Positions 25,980 to 36,778 of a stretch of 64,000 nucleotides of DNA are shown piece after piece. Below the pieces are notes generated by a model, which was not told where the DNA came from, ran no database searches, and worked only from the letters and a program-made list of their open reading frames with translations. Origin of the DNA: Paramyrothecium sp. XJ0827 (lineage: Eukaryota > Ascomycota > Sordariomycetes > Hypocreales > Stachybotryaceae); NCBI GenBank assembly GCA_020881915.1, contig JAJFPB010000004.1, positions 3,286,001 through 3,350,000 of the forward strand. The letters run 5' to 3'. The stretch's first letter is position 1. Each line of letters opens with the position of its first letter. Made by a program: the position numbers and the translations under genes.

Positions 25980-26522
25980 GGGACCCACTCCGTGCCCACT
26001 ATAAATCGATATTTGCCCACCACTTTTGTGGCTAAGGTGGCTAAGTAAGTATATTTTTTATAGCTAGTATTTCCATTAATAATTAAAATATAAAAGAATT
26101 AATTTAAAATTAAATAGAAATAATATAAATATATATTAGTACTATATAATATTATATAAGGTCCTATTATATATTTATATATTTTAGTAAATATTTTATA
26201 TAATTTCTATTATTTTTATATACTTAAGATCTTCTTAGAAAGTTTAAAGGTATTTTCTAAATCTCTATAGCTTTAATATTAAATAAAAATATAATAATAG
26301 AATTAAAATCTGTAGTAATTAGTATATATATATATAAGTAATATAGCTATATTATATATATTTCTTTGTATTTTATAATACTATATATATTTAGATATTA
26401 TAATAAGAAAACATAGGAATTTAAAAGATATTTAGCCCTCTTACCTAATGTAGTTAGAATACCTCTCTAGCCACAAAAGTGGTGGGCAAATATCGATTTG
26501 TGGTGGGCACGGAGTCGGTCCC
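25980..26522. mobile_element. second TIR element family, 55-bp termini
   Basis: Inverted termini of 55 bp at 25980-26034 and 26468-26522 begin GGGACC and share CTCCGTGCCCAC and ATCGATATTTGCCCACCAC, with about three mismatches. The flanks TAATGAAA (25972-25979) and TAATAAAA (26523-26530) match at 7 of 8, the difference being a G-to-A change. The 430-bp interior is AT-rich without an ORF. The 8-bp duplication fits a hAT-like element unrelated in terminus to the GTTAAC-box family. The termini are unusually GC-rich for this block and keep their CpGs. Confidence 0.8.
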
Positions 26523-27563
26523 TAATAAAAAAGCTAATTAATTAAATAACTTAATAATATTATAATAACTTCAAAATATATTTTAATTTCTAATAAGTAT
26601 TATTCTTTTAATTTTCTAGGGAATTAAATTATAAACCTTTTTAAAAGTCTATAACTTATTATATAATCTTAATAATAGTAGTAATAACAGGTCTCTTATT
26701 CTTAGTACCTAGGAGTATAATATATTATATAATATTATAATATATCTATATTATATTCTATCTAAGTAATAAATATCTTATTAAGAGATTTACTTTTTTT
26801 TCTTTTTTTCTTTAATACTTTTATAATTATATTAATCTCTTCTCTTTTACTATTATTATATCTTTTTATATATAAAGACTTTTTTATTTAGCTCTTTATT
26901 ATATTTATTATTTCCTTACTTATATTTACTTAGCTTTACTTTTAATTTTTATTTATTATTATAATAAATAAGCTCCTCCTAGGTACTAAGAATAAAAGAC
27001 CTATTATTACTACTATTACTAAGGTTATATAATCTATTATTAAGAAATTTATTAAGATAACCTAAATTTAAGAATTTCTAATAGGGACCTAGATATAATA
27101 AAAATAAATATAATCTATTATATAATTAATTTAATTACTATAGTAACTTATATAGATCTTAGATAATATATATTATTATACTATAAGAAATTTATTACTT
27201 CTTAAGAAATAGATATTATTACTTAAAATAAGTTAGATTTATCTAAGTATCTCCTATAATAGCAATAGCTTTAGGGATATATATAGGCCTCCTCTAATTA
27301 ATTTTTAAATATCTTATAAATCTTTTATCTAATCTCTTATTTAAGCTCTTAAATATCTTTCTATTAGCCTTACTAAGCTTTTTATTTCTAGATTAATTAG
27401 CTATATTTTAAATATAACTTAGTTCCTACTTCTTAACTAGATTTATAGTACTTTTCTTTAATTATTAAATCTTATTAATAATTAAACTATCTTTAATATT
27501 TACTTTAATTATAACTTAGGCTTCTATATATTTAGAATTTAATTAATATATAGTAATACTTAT

Positions 27564-27720
27564 TATTATGGATTTGGGTGGACAAAGCTGATACTAACTT
27601 AGCATCCGCTTTGGACACTCCTTTAAAAGCGTGCTATATTCCATAGCACGCTCCTAAGATAGATAATAACAAGAAATACACCAATCCTACCTTCCCTTCC
27701 TACGCGTACAGAAAAGCCCT
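27564..27720. mobile_element. GC-richer insertion with a 10-bp hairpin
   Basis: This island of about 155 bp begins near TATGGATTTGGGTGGACA and ends near CCCTTCCAATAATTATT, and it interrupts a sequence that is continuous at 33120-33160. It carries the perfect hairpin AGCGTGCTAT-(5 nt)-ATAGCACGCT at about 27627-27651 and an ACGCGT site. TGG...CCA-like ends recall an LTR, but no clean duplication could be placed. Another short insertion type remains possible. Confidence 0.5.
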
Positions 27721-27755
27721 TCCAATAATTATTCTTAAGGGTTCTTACTTATAGG

Positions 27756-28074
27756 CAGGCATAGGAATTAGTTAACTAATTAACTAATAACTAAGATTTA
27801 GTTAACTAAATCTTGCTTATTTTTAGTTAGTAAAAATAGAACCTATTAAATTAAATCGAATATTAAAATTCAAATCCTTATATATAAAATAATCTATATA
27901 TAGTATATACTAGATAAATAGCTATATAATAATATAAATATAACCTTATATTAAAAATAGCTATTTATTGTTTATTAGGGTCTTATTTCTAATTAACTAA
28001 GATACCTTATAATTAACTTAAAAAAGCCTCACTAACCAAGATTTAGTTAATTAGTTAGTTTTTTCCTATATCTG
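27756..28074. mobile_element. GTTAAC-box MITE (M17)
   Basis: CAGGCATAGGAATTAG to TTTTTTCCTATATCTG, 319 bp, with the perfect 8-bp duplication CTTATAGG at 27748-27755 and 28075-28082. The boxes are sparse and the core differs from the other subfamilies. One Cys-rich-looking stretch near the ends is just the terminal motif. No ORF. Confidence 0.82.
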
Positions 28075-28159
28075 CTTATAGGCTTTATAGTAGATTCTAG
28101 CTTAAGAGAAAGTATTTTAAGGATTAGTTATTATAGGTCTTTTTTATTATTAGTATTAG

Positions 28160-28411
28160 TAATAAATAGAGATTTTAATTATAATAAGGTAGAATATAAG
28201 TAGAATTTTATATTACTATTCTTTAATTTAATTTAGCTTTATTTAGACTAAATAATATATATTACTATAGAACTTATATTAACTTTAGCTTTATTACTAC
28301 TATTACTATAGCTATAGCTATAAGATCTTAGTAGTATAGTAATATCTTAATAGCTCTATTAAGTTCCTATTAAAATAAATAGCTTAAGTTTTATAAGTAT
28401 CTATAATATAT
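28160..28411 (-). repeat. dispersed degraded repeat R1, inverted copy
   Basis: Runs through TATAGCTATAGCTATAAGAT and ends AAGTATCTATAATATA, where it meets the forward copy starting at 28412. The two copies form a large interrupted inverted repeat. Confidence 0.55.
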
Positions 28412-29165
28412 TAAGAAATTTATTAAAATAATCTAAATTTAAGAATATTAAATAGGAATATAAATATAATAAAAGTAATTTAATTAAGATGTTAAATATC
28501 TAGAACCCTAGATATAGTAATAATATAGTTAGTAATAAATGTATTTATAATAAATATAATATATTATAGGTACTTATAAGGCTTAAGTTATTTATTTTAA
28601 TAGAAATTTAATAGAGCTATTAAGATATTACTAGGGTTAGAAAGATTATTTAATTAAAAATTATTTATTCTAAATAACTAATAAATAACTAAAATTTATT
28701 TAGTTTTTATTTAAAATAATTTTTAATTAATTAAAATTTAGTTATTTATTTTTAGTAACTTTTTAAAAACCTCTATATATATATAAGCTTATATAAGATT
28801 ATTTATTTCTTTATTTTTATATATATTAGAACTTCTTAGCTTTCTTATTTACTATATATAGTACTTATATATATATTAAATCTTATTATATAACTATATA
28901 TATATAATAAAATTAGTTAACTAAATTTTAGGTACTTTAAATAACTAATAAATAACTAGAAATTAGTTATTATTTAATTAGTTAATTAAGTTCCTAAGCC
29001 TAGATATTACTATATTACTTATATCTAAATAAACCTTATAACTATAGCTATATTAATACTTATAATAAAGCTAAAGTTAATATTTATATTCTATAATAAT
29101 ATATATTATTTACTTTAATAAAATTAAATTAAATTACTTAAAGAATAGTAATATAAAATACTACT
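28412..29165 (+). repeat. dispersed degraded repeat R1, forward copy split by M18
   Basis: TTAAGAAATTTATTAAAATA to GATATTAC at 28631, continued after M18 from 29003. Together with the preceding inverted copy it gives opposed AAGTTTTATAAGTATCTATA and GGTACTTATAAGGCTTAAG arms. Confidence 0.55.
28632..29002. mobile_element. GTTAAC-box MITE, heavily mutated (M18)
   Basis: T-AGGGTTAGAAAGATTA to AAGTTCCTAAGCCTA, 371 bp, with the perfect 8-bp duplication GATATTAC at 28624-28631 and 29003-29010. Many boxes have lost the central GTTAAC (for example TTTAATTAA), so this is an older copy of the M1/M11 subfamily. Confidence 0.82.
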
Positions 29166-29866
29166 TATTTCCTTACTACCTTATTATAATTAAAATCTTT
29201 TATAGATCTCTTTATTAAGAATACTAAAGTAGGAAGTACTTCCTATAATTCTAATATTTATTAAGATCTCTTAAGTTTCTATAATAAATCTAAAGTAATA
29301 TCTAATAAATAAGATCTCTTAAATAAAGAAAACTAATAAAGCTAAATATTAAATAATACCGAAATATATAGAAGATCTTAAAATAATTAAAGTAAATATA
29401 AAAATAAGTATAAACTATAATATAGTTTAAGAGTTATAAAAGAAAATTAGTTCTAATAAAATAAAATAAAACTTTAAATAAATTTAAATATAAGTTATAT
29501 TTCTTAAAAAAATAAGACTTATAATTTAAAGATTAAAAGAAATATAAAGAAAATAAAATACTTAACTAAGAAAATATAATTTAGAATATATTTCTAAAGA
29601 TCTTTTATTCTAGATAGTAGAAATAGTAAGATTTATTACTAAGCTCTTATTATTATAGTAGATAATTAAGTAAGTCTAACTTATTTAAATTAACAATATA
29701 AGTAAAGTTCTTATTCTATAATAATATACATTTATATATAGATCTATATAAACTATTATAGTAATTAAACTAATTATATAATCTATTATATAGTTTTAGT
29801 AATAGTAGTAATAATAGATCTTTTATTCTTAGTACCTAAGAGAAAATTAAGTTCTATTAAAAAATT

Positions 29867-30240
29867 AAGAAATATATTAAAATAACTTAAATTTAAGAAT
29901 ATTAAAGAGAAATATAAATATAATAAAAATAATTTAATAAGAAGATCTAATACCTAGAACCTTATATATAGTAATAATAAAATTAGTAATAAAAATTTCT
30001 ATAATAAATATAATATCCTATAGGTATTTCTAGGGCTTAAGCTATCTATTCTAATATATAGGAACTTAATAGAGCTATTAAGATATTACTATATTACTAA
30101 GATCTATATTAAATAAATCTTATAGCTATAGCTATAGTAATATTAATAATAAAGTAAAAGTTAATAATACTAGATTCTATAGTAATACTAATAATAAAGC
30201 TAAAGTTAATAATATTAGGTTCTATAGTAATATATATTAC
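29867..30240 (+). repeat. dispersed degraded repeat R1, forward copy
   Basis: Begins AAGAAATATATTAAAATAAC and runs through TTATAGCTATAGCTATAGTA. The tail unit of about 60 bp, AATACTAATAATAAAGCTAA and onward, is repeated twice in tandem near 30150-30230. Confidence 0.55.
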
Positions 30241-30904
30241 CTGGCTATAATAAAGTTAAATTAAATTAGATAATAATAATATAAAATTTACCTATACTTT
30301 ACTTTATTATAATTAAAATCTTCTATAGATCTATTTATTACTAATATTAATAATAAAAGATCTACCTAATTGATAATAAATTCTTAAAATACTTTCTCTT
30401 AAGAAGCTAGAATCTATATTAATGCCTATAAATAAGAACCCTTAAGGATTATAAGATTATTTCTATATATTAATTAAGTCCTAAGAAAATAAAAGTTATA
30501 ACTAAAGAAGATATTAAAAATAACCTAAATATTAATAAGATTTAATAACTAAAGAAAAATATTATTAATTTTATTAAGTAATAGAAACTAAATTATATTT
30601 AAAATATAATTAATTAATATAAAAAAGGAGATCTAATAAAGCTAAAAGAGAATTATTTAAGATATTAAATAAGAGATTTAAAAAAAATATAGGACTAAGT
30701 ATTAGAATTAGAATATTAACTTAAATTAAAGCTCTTATTATTATAAAAGATAATAAAATAAATCTAATTTATTATAATTAAAAATAGCTATTTTTATAAG
30801 ATTATAAGATTAATTATTTTACTTAATCTTATTTATAGCTATAAAGATAAATAAATTTCTTATAATATAATAATATATATTATTTAATATAAGTTTATAT
30901 AAAT

Positions 30905-31190
30905 TACTATTAAGAAATTTATTAAAATAATTTAAATTTAAGAATATTAAATAGGAATATAAATATAATAAAAATATTTTAATAAAGAAATTTAATACCT
31001 AGAATCTTAAATATAGTAATTATAATATTAATAATAAAGATATTTATAATATAATATATTATAAGTACTTATAAGACTTAAGTTATTTATTTTAATAAGA
31101 ACTTAATAGAGTTATTAAGATATTATTATATTACTAAGATCTATATTAAATAAACCTTATAATTATAGCTATAGTAATACTAGATATAGA
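30905..31190 (+). repeat. dispersed degraded repeat R1, forward copy
   Basis: TTAAGAAATTTATTAAAATA to TATAGTAATAC, where MITE M19 is inserted; it resumes at 31664 with AGTAATACTAGTAGTAAAGC. Confidence 0.55.
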
Positions 31191-31663
31191 AAAGTAATTA
31201 CCTACTAACTAATAAACTAAAAAGTAATTAATTACTAGTAGTTAGTAATTAATTATTAATTTATAATTAATATTATATTTTTATATATATTTAAAAATAC
31301 TAAATACTATATAATATATATATATATAGATATAAAAATATACTTAATATATTAGAATTAATATATATTAAATACCAATAGAAATAATTATATATTAATT
31401 TTATTAATCTTATTGATTTTATTATATAATTATATATTTTAATGTTAATTTTCCCTTATAAATCCTATTTTAATATATATTATAAGCTTTTTATAAATAT
31501 ATATATATATATTTAAATATTATAGTAGTTAATTACTTTTTAGTTAACTAATTAGTAGTTAGTAATTAATAGTAATTAACTATAAAGTAATTAACTAAAA
31601 AGTAGTTAATTACTAGGTAGTTAGTAGTTAACTAGAAATAATTAACTACTCTTATTATATCTA
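31191..31663. mobile_element. GTTAAC-box MITE, RIP-mutated M4 relative (M19)
   Basis: T-AGATATAGAAAAGTAATTA to ACTACTCTTATTATATCTA, 473 bp, with the perfect 8-bp duplication AGTAATAC at 31183-31190 and 31664-31671. Aligned to M4, the termini differ almost only by C-to-T/G-to-A (CTTGCCATCCCTG becomes CTTATTATATCTA). Confidence 0.82.
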
Positions 31664-32409
31664 AGTAATACTAGTAGTAAAGCTAAAGTTAATATAGATT
31701 CTATAGTAATATATATTATTTACTTTTAATAAAGTTAAATTAAATTATAGTAGTAAAATTATTTAAAAATAGTAATATAAAAATCTACTTATTTTCCTTA
31801 TTATAGTTAAAATCTCCTATAGATCTATTTATTATTAATATTAAGAGTAAAAGAGCTACTTAATCTACTATAATAACTAATCCTTAAGATACTCTAATAG
31901 TTATTAATTAGTCTTTAAAGCCTATAAATAAGAATCCTTAAAGATTATAAGCTTTTAAATTATTTCTATATAATAATTATATTACTATATAGAAATCTAA
32001 GTTATAATTAAAGTAAATATTAAAAATAACTTAATTATTAATAAGATCTTATAATTAAAGAATAGTACTATAAATCTAATTTAAAAAAATAGAAAGTTAG
32101 TTATATTTATAATATAATTAATTAATTTAAGAATAAGAAGCCTAATAAAGTTAATAAGAAGATATTAAAGAGCTTAAATAAGAGATTAGATTAGAGATTT
32201 AAAAAGATTTAATAAAATAGAACTCCTAAAGCTCTTATTATTATAAGAAATAATTAAATAAATCTAACTTATTTTAATTAATAATATTTATTTTATATAA
32301 ATAAAGTTCTTATTATATAATAATATATATTATAGATCTATATTTCTCCTAGGTACTAAGAATAAAAGACCTATTAATATTACTATTACTAAGATTATAT
32401 AATAGATTA

Positions 32410-32478
32410 TAGGCTTAGGAAATTAGTTAACTAATTTCTAGTTAACTAAGTTTTAGTTAACTAATCTTCCTAAGCCTG
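32410..32478. mobile_element. minimal 69-bp GTTAAC-box element (M20)
   Basis: T-AGGCTTAGGAAATTAG to AATCTTCCTAAGCCTG with three or four AGTTAACT boxes and no core, flanked by the perfect duplication ATAGATTA at 32402-32409 and 32479-32486. The termini and boxes alone therefore appear sufficient for insertion. Confidence 0.9.
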
Positions 32479-32608
32479 ATAGATTATATAATTAGCTTAA
32501 TTACTATAGTAACTTATATAGACTTTAGATAATATATATTATTATATAATAAGGAATTTATTTATCTTTATAGCTATAAGTAGAATTAAATAAAATAACT
32601 AATCTTAT

Positions 32609-32799
32609 TATGTCATAATTCATAGGTTACCAAATCTGGCCTATAAAAGGCTAAGATTAATAGTAGTAGTACTAAATATATTAACCTTAATTAAATATTA
32701 TTATTTAATCTTAAGTTTACCTTTTCCTTATAGTATATCTATCTTTCCTTTAGCTATATTTAGTAGCCTTTATATTATATCTAATATTATATATAATAA
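32609..32799 (+). mobile_element. LTR-like insert with TATA box
   Basis: An insert of about 190 bp starts TATGTCATAATTCATAGG, carries CCTATAAAAGGC (a TATA-box-like centre in a short palindrome) near 32640, and ends ATATAATAA. ATCTTAT flanks both sides (32602-32608 and 32800-32806). This fits a copia- or gypsy-type solo LTR whose ends have mutated. The 7-bp flanking repeat is longer than the usual 4-6 bp, so the exact ends are uncertain. Confidence 0.45.
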
Positions 32800-33189
32800 A
32801 TCTTATAATATTTTAGAAAATAGATATTATTAATTAAAATAAATTAGATTTATTTAATTATTTCTTATAATAATAAGAGCTTTGGAGACTTTATTTTATT
32901 TAATTCTTTTCAAATTTCTTATTTTACATATTAAATTTCTTCCTAAGAGACCTATTTAGTTTCTTTTTCTTATAGTAATTAGCTATATCTTAAATATAAT
33001 TTAGTTTTTATTTTTTAATTAAATTAATAGTACTTTTCTTTAATTTTTAGATCTTACTAATAATTAAGCTATTTTTAATATCTCCCTTAGTTATAACTTA
33101 ATCTTCTATATATTAAGGATTTAATTAGTATATAGAAATACTTTATAATTCTTAAGAGTCCTTACTTATAGGCTTTAATAATTCTAGCT

Positions 33190-33600
33190 TCTTAAGAGAT
33201 ATCTTAAGGATTAGTTATTAGTCTCTTCTATTATTAATATTAGTAATAAATAGAGACTTTAATTATAATAAGGTAATAAAGTATAAGTAGATTTTTATAT
33301 TACTATCCTTTAAATAACTTTATTACTATAATTTAATTTAACTTTATTAAGACTAGGTAATATATATTATTATAGAACTTATATTAACTTTAGCTCTACT
33401 ACTAGTATTACTATAGCTATAGCTATAAGATTTATATAGATCTTAGTAATATAGTAATATTTTAATAGCTTTATTACGTTCCTATTTAAATAAATAGCTT
33501 AAGTCTTATAAATACCTATATTATATTATTATTATTATAAACATCTTTATTATTAATTTTATTATTATTATATTTAAGGATCTAAGTATTATATTATAGT
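33190..33600 (-). repeat. dispersed degraded repeat R1, inverted copy next to the palindrome
   Basis: Contains ATTACTATAGCTATAGCTATA and the downstream TTAATAGCTTTATTACGTTCC. It ends in TTCTTCTAGGTACTAATAAT, which forms the left arm of the large palindrome that follows. Confidence 0.55.
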
Positions 33601-34090
33601 ATTAATATATAATTATTTAATTCTTCTAGGTACTAATAATTTAATAATTTAATAATTTTAATAAATTATTAAATTATTAAATTATTAAATTATTAAATTA
33701 TTAAATTATTAAATTATTAAATTATTAAATTATTAAATTATTAAATTATTAAATTATTAAATTATTAAATTATTAAATTATTAAATTATTAAATTATTAA
33801 ATTATTAAATTATTAAATTATTAAATTATTAAATTATTAAATTATTAAATTATTAAATTATTAAATTATTAAATTATTAAATTATTAAATTATTAAATTA
33901 TTAAATTATTAAATTATTAAATTATTAAATTATTAAATTATTAAATTATTAAATTATTAAATTATTAAATTATTAAATTATTAAATTATTAAATTATTAA
34001 ATTATTAAATTATTAAATTATTAAATTATTAAATTATTAAATTATTAGTACCTAGAAGAATTAAATAATTATATATTAATACTATAATAT
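33591..34090. repeat. palindrome enclosing an (AAATTATT)n octanucleotide array
   Basis: The left arm 33591-33645 (ATATTATAGTATTAATATAT... TTCTTCTAGGTACTAATAAT) is mirrored exactly in reverse complement at about 34036-34090. Between them lie about 49 copies of AAATTATT. The unit orientation flips near 33653: the first three units read AATAATTT. The array thus belongs to one arm of an inverted duplication and could form a very large cruciform. Confidence 0.9.
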
Positions 34091-34616
34091 ATTATATATT
34101 TTTACTTAATTATTTCTTAAAATATTTTTAAAAAGTTTTAAATTTAAAAAAGTTTTTAAATTTAAAATACTTAAGTAATAAATAAATATTAATTTATTAA
34201 ATATAAATATTAATTTCTATATAAATCTATATTTATAGATATTTTTCTTATTCTCTTATTTATTTTTAAATCTACTATATACTTATAGAGATATATTATT
34301 ATCTTTCCTAATATAGCTCACTAGATAAGGGGTCTTATTAGTAAGATTTATAGCATACCTAGTAATTACAGTACACCTAATAATATACTACAGTACATCT
34401 ATCACTACTCAATTAGATAGTCTGTAACATTTGCTAAGCTAAGTCAACCCCCTTCTGTCCTGGCCTTGGTGCCCGCTACTTCGCTTGCCACATACGGCCA
34501 AGAGATAATATCAAGAGACAACATCACAAGATCGTCGGGAGTGGTGTTATTAATCGTCTGAACAGATGCCTGTTTTAACAGACCGTATTTGAATCTACTC
34601 CTCTAGCGCAAATTTT
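34091..34616. other. boundary between AT-rich block and gene-rich DNA
   Basis: Composition passes from AT-rich to mixed (34,310-34,430, with repeated ACAGTACACC/ACAGTACATC motifs) and then to about 50% GC from about 34,430. The last 190 bp are probably the 3' untranslated region of the tyrosyl-tRNA synthetase gene. No coding sequence seen. Confidence 0.7.
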
Positions 34617-36042
34617 CTATTTGTCAACTACCTCCGGGCCTCTAATGGGTATTTCCTTATCCTTTTGGAGGCCTGGATGCCGAGAACCCTTGTCTTTAAC
34701 CTTCTTTTCTTTCTTAGGTGGAGGAGGATAGCCTTTCAGTGCTGTCTCTTGCCATTCACTGGAAGCCTGGTATGCGGCCTGGATTGGGGCAAGTAACTCG
34801 TTCAGAGCTTCTGCCACTGCTGGCTTGAGGAGTTGTGGTGTTAACTGCTGAGATTAGCGAGGTTCACGTACGATCCAGACAAGGCATTCCACATACCACA
34901 TCATTCCTGTAATCTTCGTGCATCTGAGTTATGGCGGTATATACCAAGGGCTCCAGACCATCTCGTTCGCGTTTCACACGGAACTCCCTCTTTCCCTTCA
35001 GGGCGGCAGCGGGCAGGAGGACAAATTCGATGAAAGCCAAGACACCGTTCTCCTCGACAATCTTTGGAGTGGCAACTGCTTTGCGGATCTTCTTCGCGAC
35101 GGTTTCCGGCGAGTCAAGGAGGTCGATCTTGCTGTCTAGCCACCTGTCAATGAAACCCACTAGTTCAACGTTCGGGAGCACAAACCCAAGTCACTTGAGC
35201 TCATCTTCCCACCATGCAAACCAGGCACCATGGGGTTAAGCAAATGGGCACGCTGTTCAAGATCAGTAAGAAGCTAATCGGCTGAAATGATCGAAATCTT
35301 GGTATACCTCTCTGTATCCAAGCTTGGGGAGCCACTCTTTGGCAGCAACGAAGAGCTTGCGCTGGTCGACACCTAGGAATCAAATTTCAGCCTGTATTGC
35401 GACCGGTACTCTCGAGAAACCCAAACCTCCAAATTGAGCATCGCAGTCCAAATATTGCTCATCCAGCACCTGAAGTATGGGGTAAAGAAGACTGCTCAGT
35501 GGCGCATTATCGGACTGCTTCACGACTTCGGCACCAGCTCGCTTGGCGTCGTGTTCCGAGATCAGCGAAGTAAGCTTGTAAACATCCATGACATAGTCTG
35601 GGCTCTTTTGGTAAGAGCTTCCCAGAACAACACGAAGCTTCTCAACGGAAACACCGACTGCTTGTAACATGGAGAGTACGATGTGGCGATAGAATTCTGC
35701 ACGATGCTGTACGAGCTCAAGAGGTGCTTTAAGGTTGTCGAGGAATCCGTGGATGTCGGCTAAAAGGATTGTCACATCGCAGCCAGCAGCTAGAAGCTGG
35801 GCAATCTTTATCGCAGGCACAAAATAACCGCAGTGAGGACGTCCGGTGGTAGCACTTCCTGTTCAATCATTAATACGCCATCCATTGATACCTCGGGATT
35901 TCGCGGTGGCAGCACACTTACCCCAATATATCTTGGGACTGCCTCCTTCGTTGATAATCTTCTCAATGATTTCTGGGTTCAGAATCTCGGCAAGATTCTC
36001 GCGGATCAAGGCCAGCCTCTCGGCTGCAGCCATTTCGGTCAT
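34617..36042 (-). CDS. TYS1: cytosolic tyrosyl-tRNA synthetase
   Basis: Charges tRNA-Tyr with tyrosine in the cytosol (class I synthetase). Six exons in transcription order: 36042-35922, 35858-35427, 35372-35308, 35252-35186, 35135-34897, 34844-34617; all five introns are 50-63 bp with GT-AG ends and keep frame, giving 383 residues, close to the yeast enzyme's usual length. The HIGH-type signature is PHCG (residues 48-51) and the KMSKS-type loop is KMSSS (222-226), followed by the family sequence SKIDLLDSPE. The C-terminus is lysine-rich (PPPPKKEKKVKDKG), as usual in fungi. The ATG chosen gives MTEMAAAERL; the open frame upstream has no earlier ATG nearby. It is the first gene inside the GC-rich region, with its stop about 190 bp from the AT-rich boundary. 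Confidence 0.95.
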
Positions 36043-36778
36043 TTTGCCCGCAATCAATCTTCGCGAAGACTGACTACCCCCGCCAAAGATTGAGTGAGGT
36101 CTGTCGTCTCGGGAATTGACGAGTCGTTTGAGTCACAGTAGAATGTAGAGTTTGGCGGGGTACTGGGCTGCCCCGCCATCTGTCAGTGGTTGTTTCAACA
36201 CAAGCTTTGTGCTCACGTAAGGCACGGTGACTGCATTGAAAGGCATGCAATAGTGTCGTCCGTTACAACGAGGTCTTAAGGAAAGGACTACATACTTTTC
36301 ATATGAGATTGTATCTGAATACATCAAAACAAAACTGACATGCAATCTCAGGCTCGGACTCATATTTCCCTTTGAGACTCACTCTAGGACAGTGCCTGCG
36401 GCCTACTAGATCTCGTTAGGGGCTGCCATGTGGTTTGGCACTCACGAGGACAGAAACAATATTTCGTCTGAGGTCATGGGACTAATTTGGCAGTCGAACT
36501 TGGTCGATAATCCAAGAAATTGAATGCAAGTGACAACGACCAAGGAACTGGGCCCGTGATGTTATAGTGTAATGTATTGACCCATCTTCAGAATTTAAGA
36601 CTATTACAATTGCGACTCGTCTTGGGTCACCGGCTGCCCCATCTGACCCGTGGCTGTTGTATCAACCTCTATTGTACAGGAATCCCGGCTAAATAAGATA
36701 TATTCACAACCGAAGCGGGCTGAATCGCTTTGCTTGCGGATAGAGCTCCCACGGTTGGTTGACATGGCTGAGCCCATT
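36043..36778. other. intergenic: TYS1 promoter and KGD2 3' region
   Basis: 736 bp between two genes transcribed in the same direction. It should hold the 5' region of TYS1 and the 3' untranslated region of the E2 gene. Short ORFs here (for example 36133-36363) have no recognisable similarity and no fungal gene structure. Confidence 0.6.
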
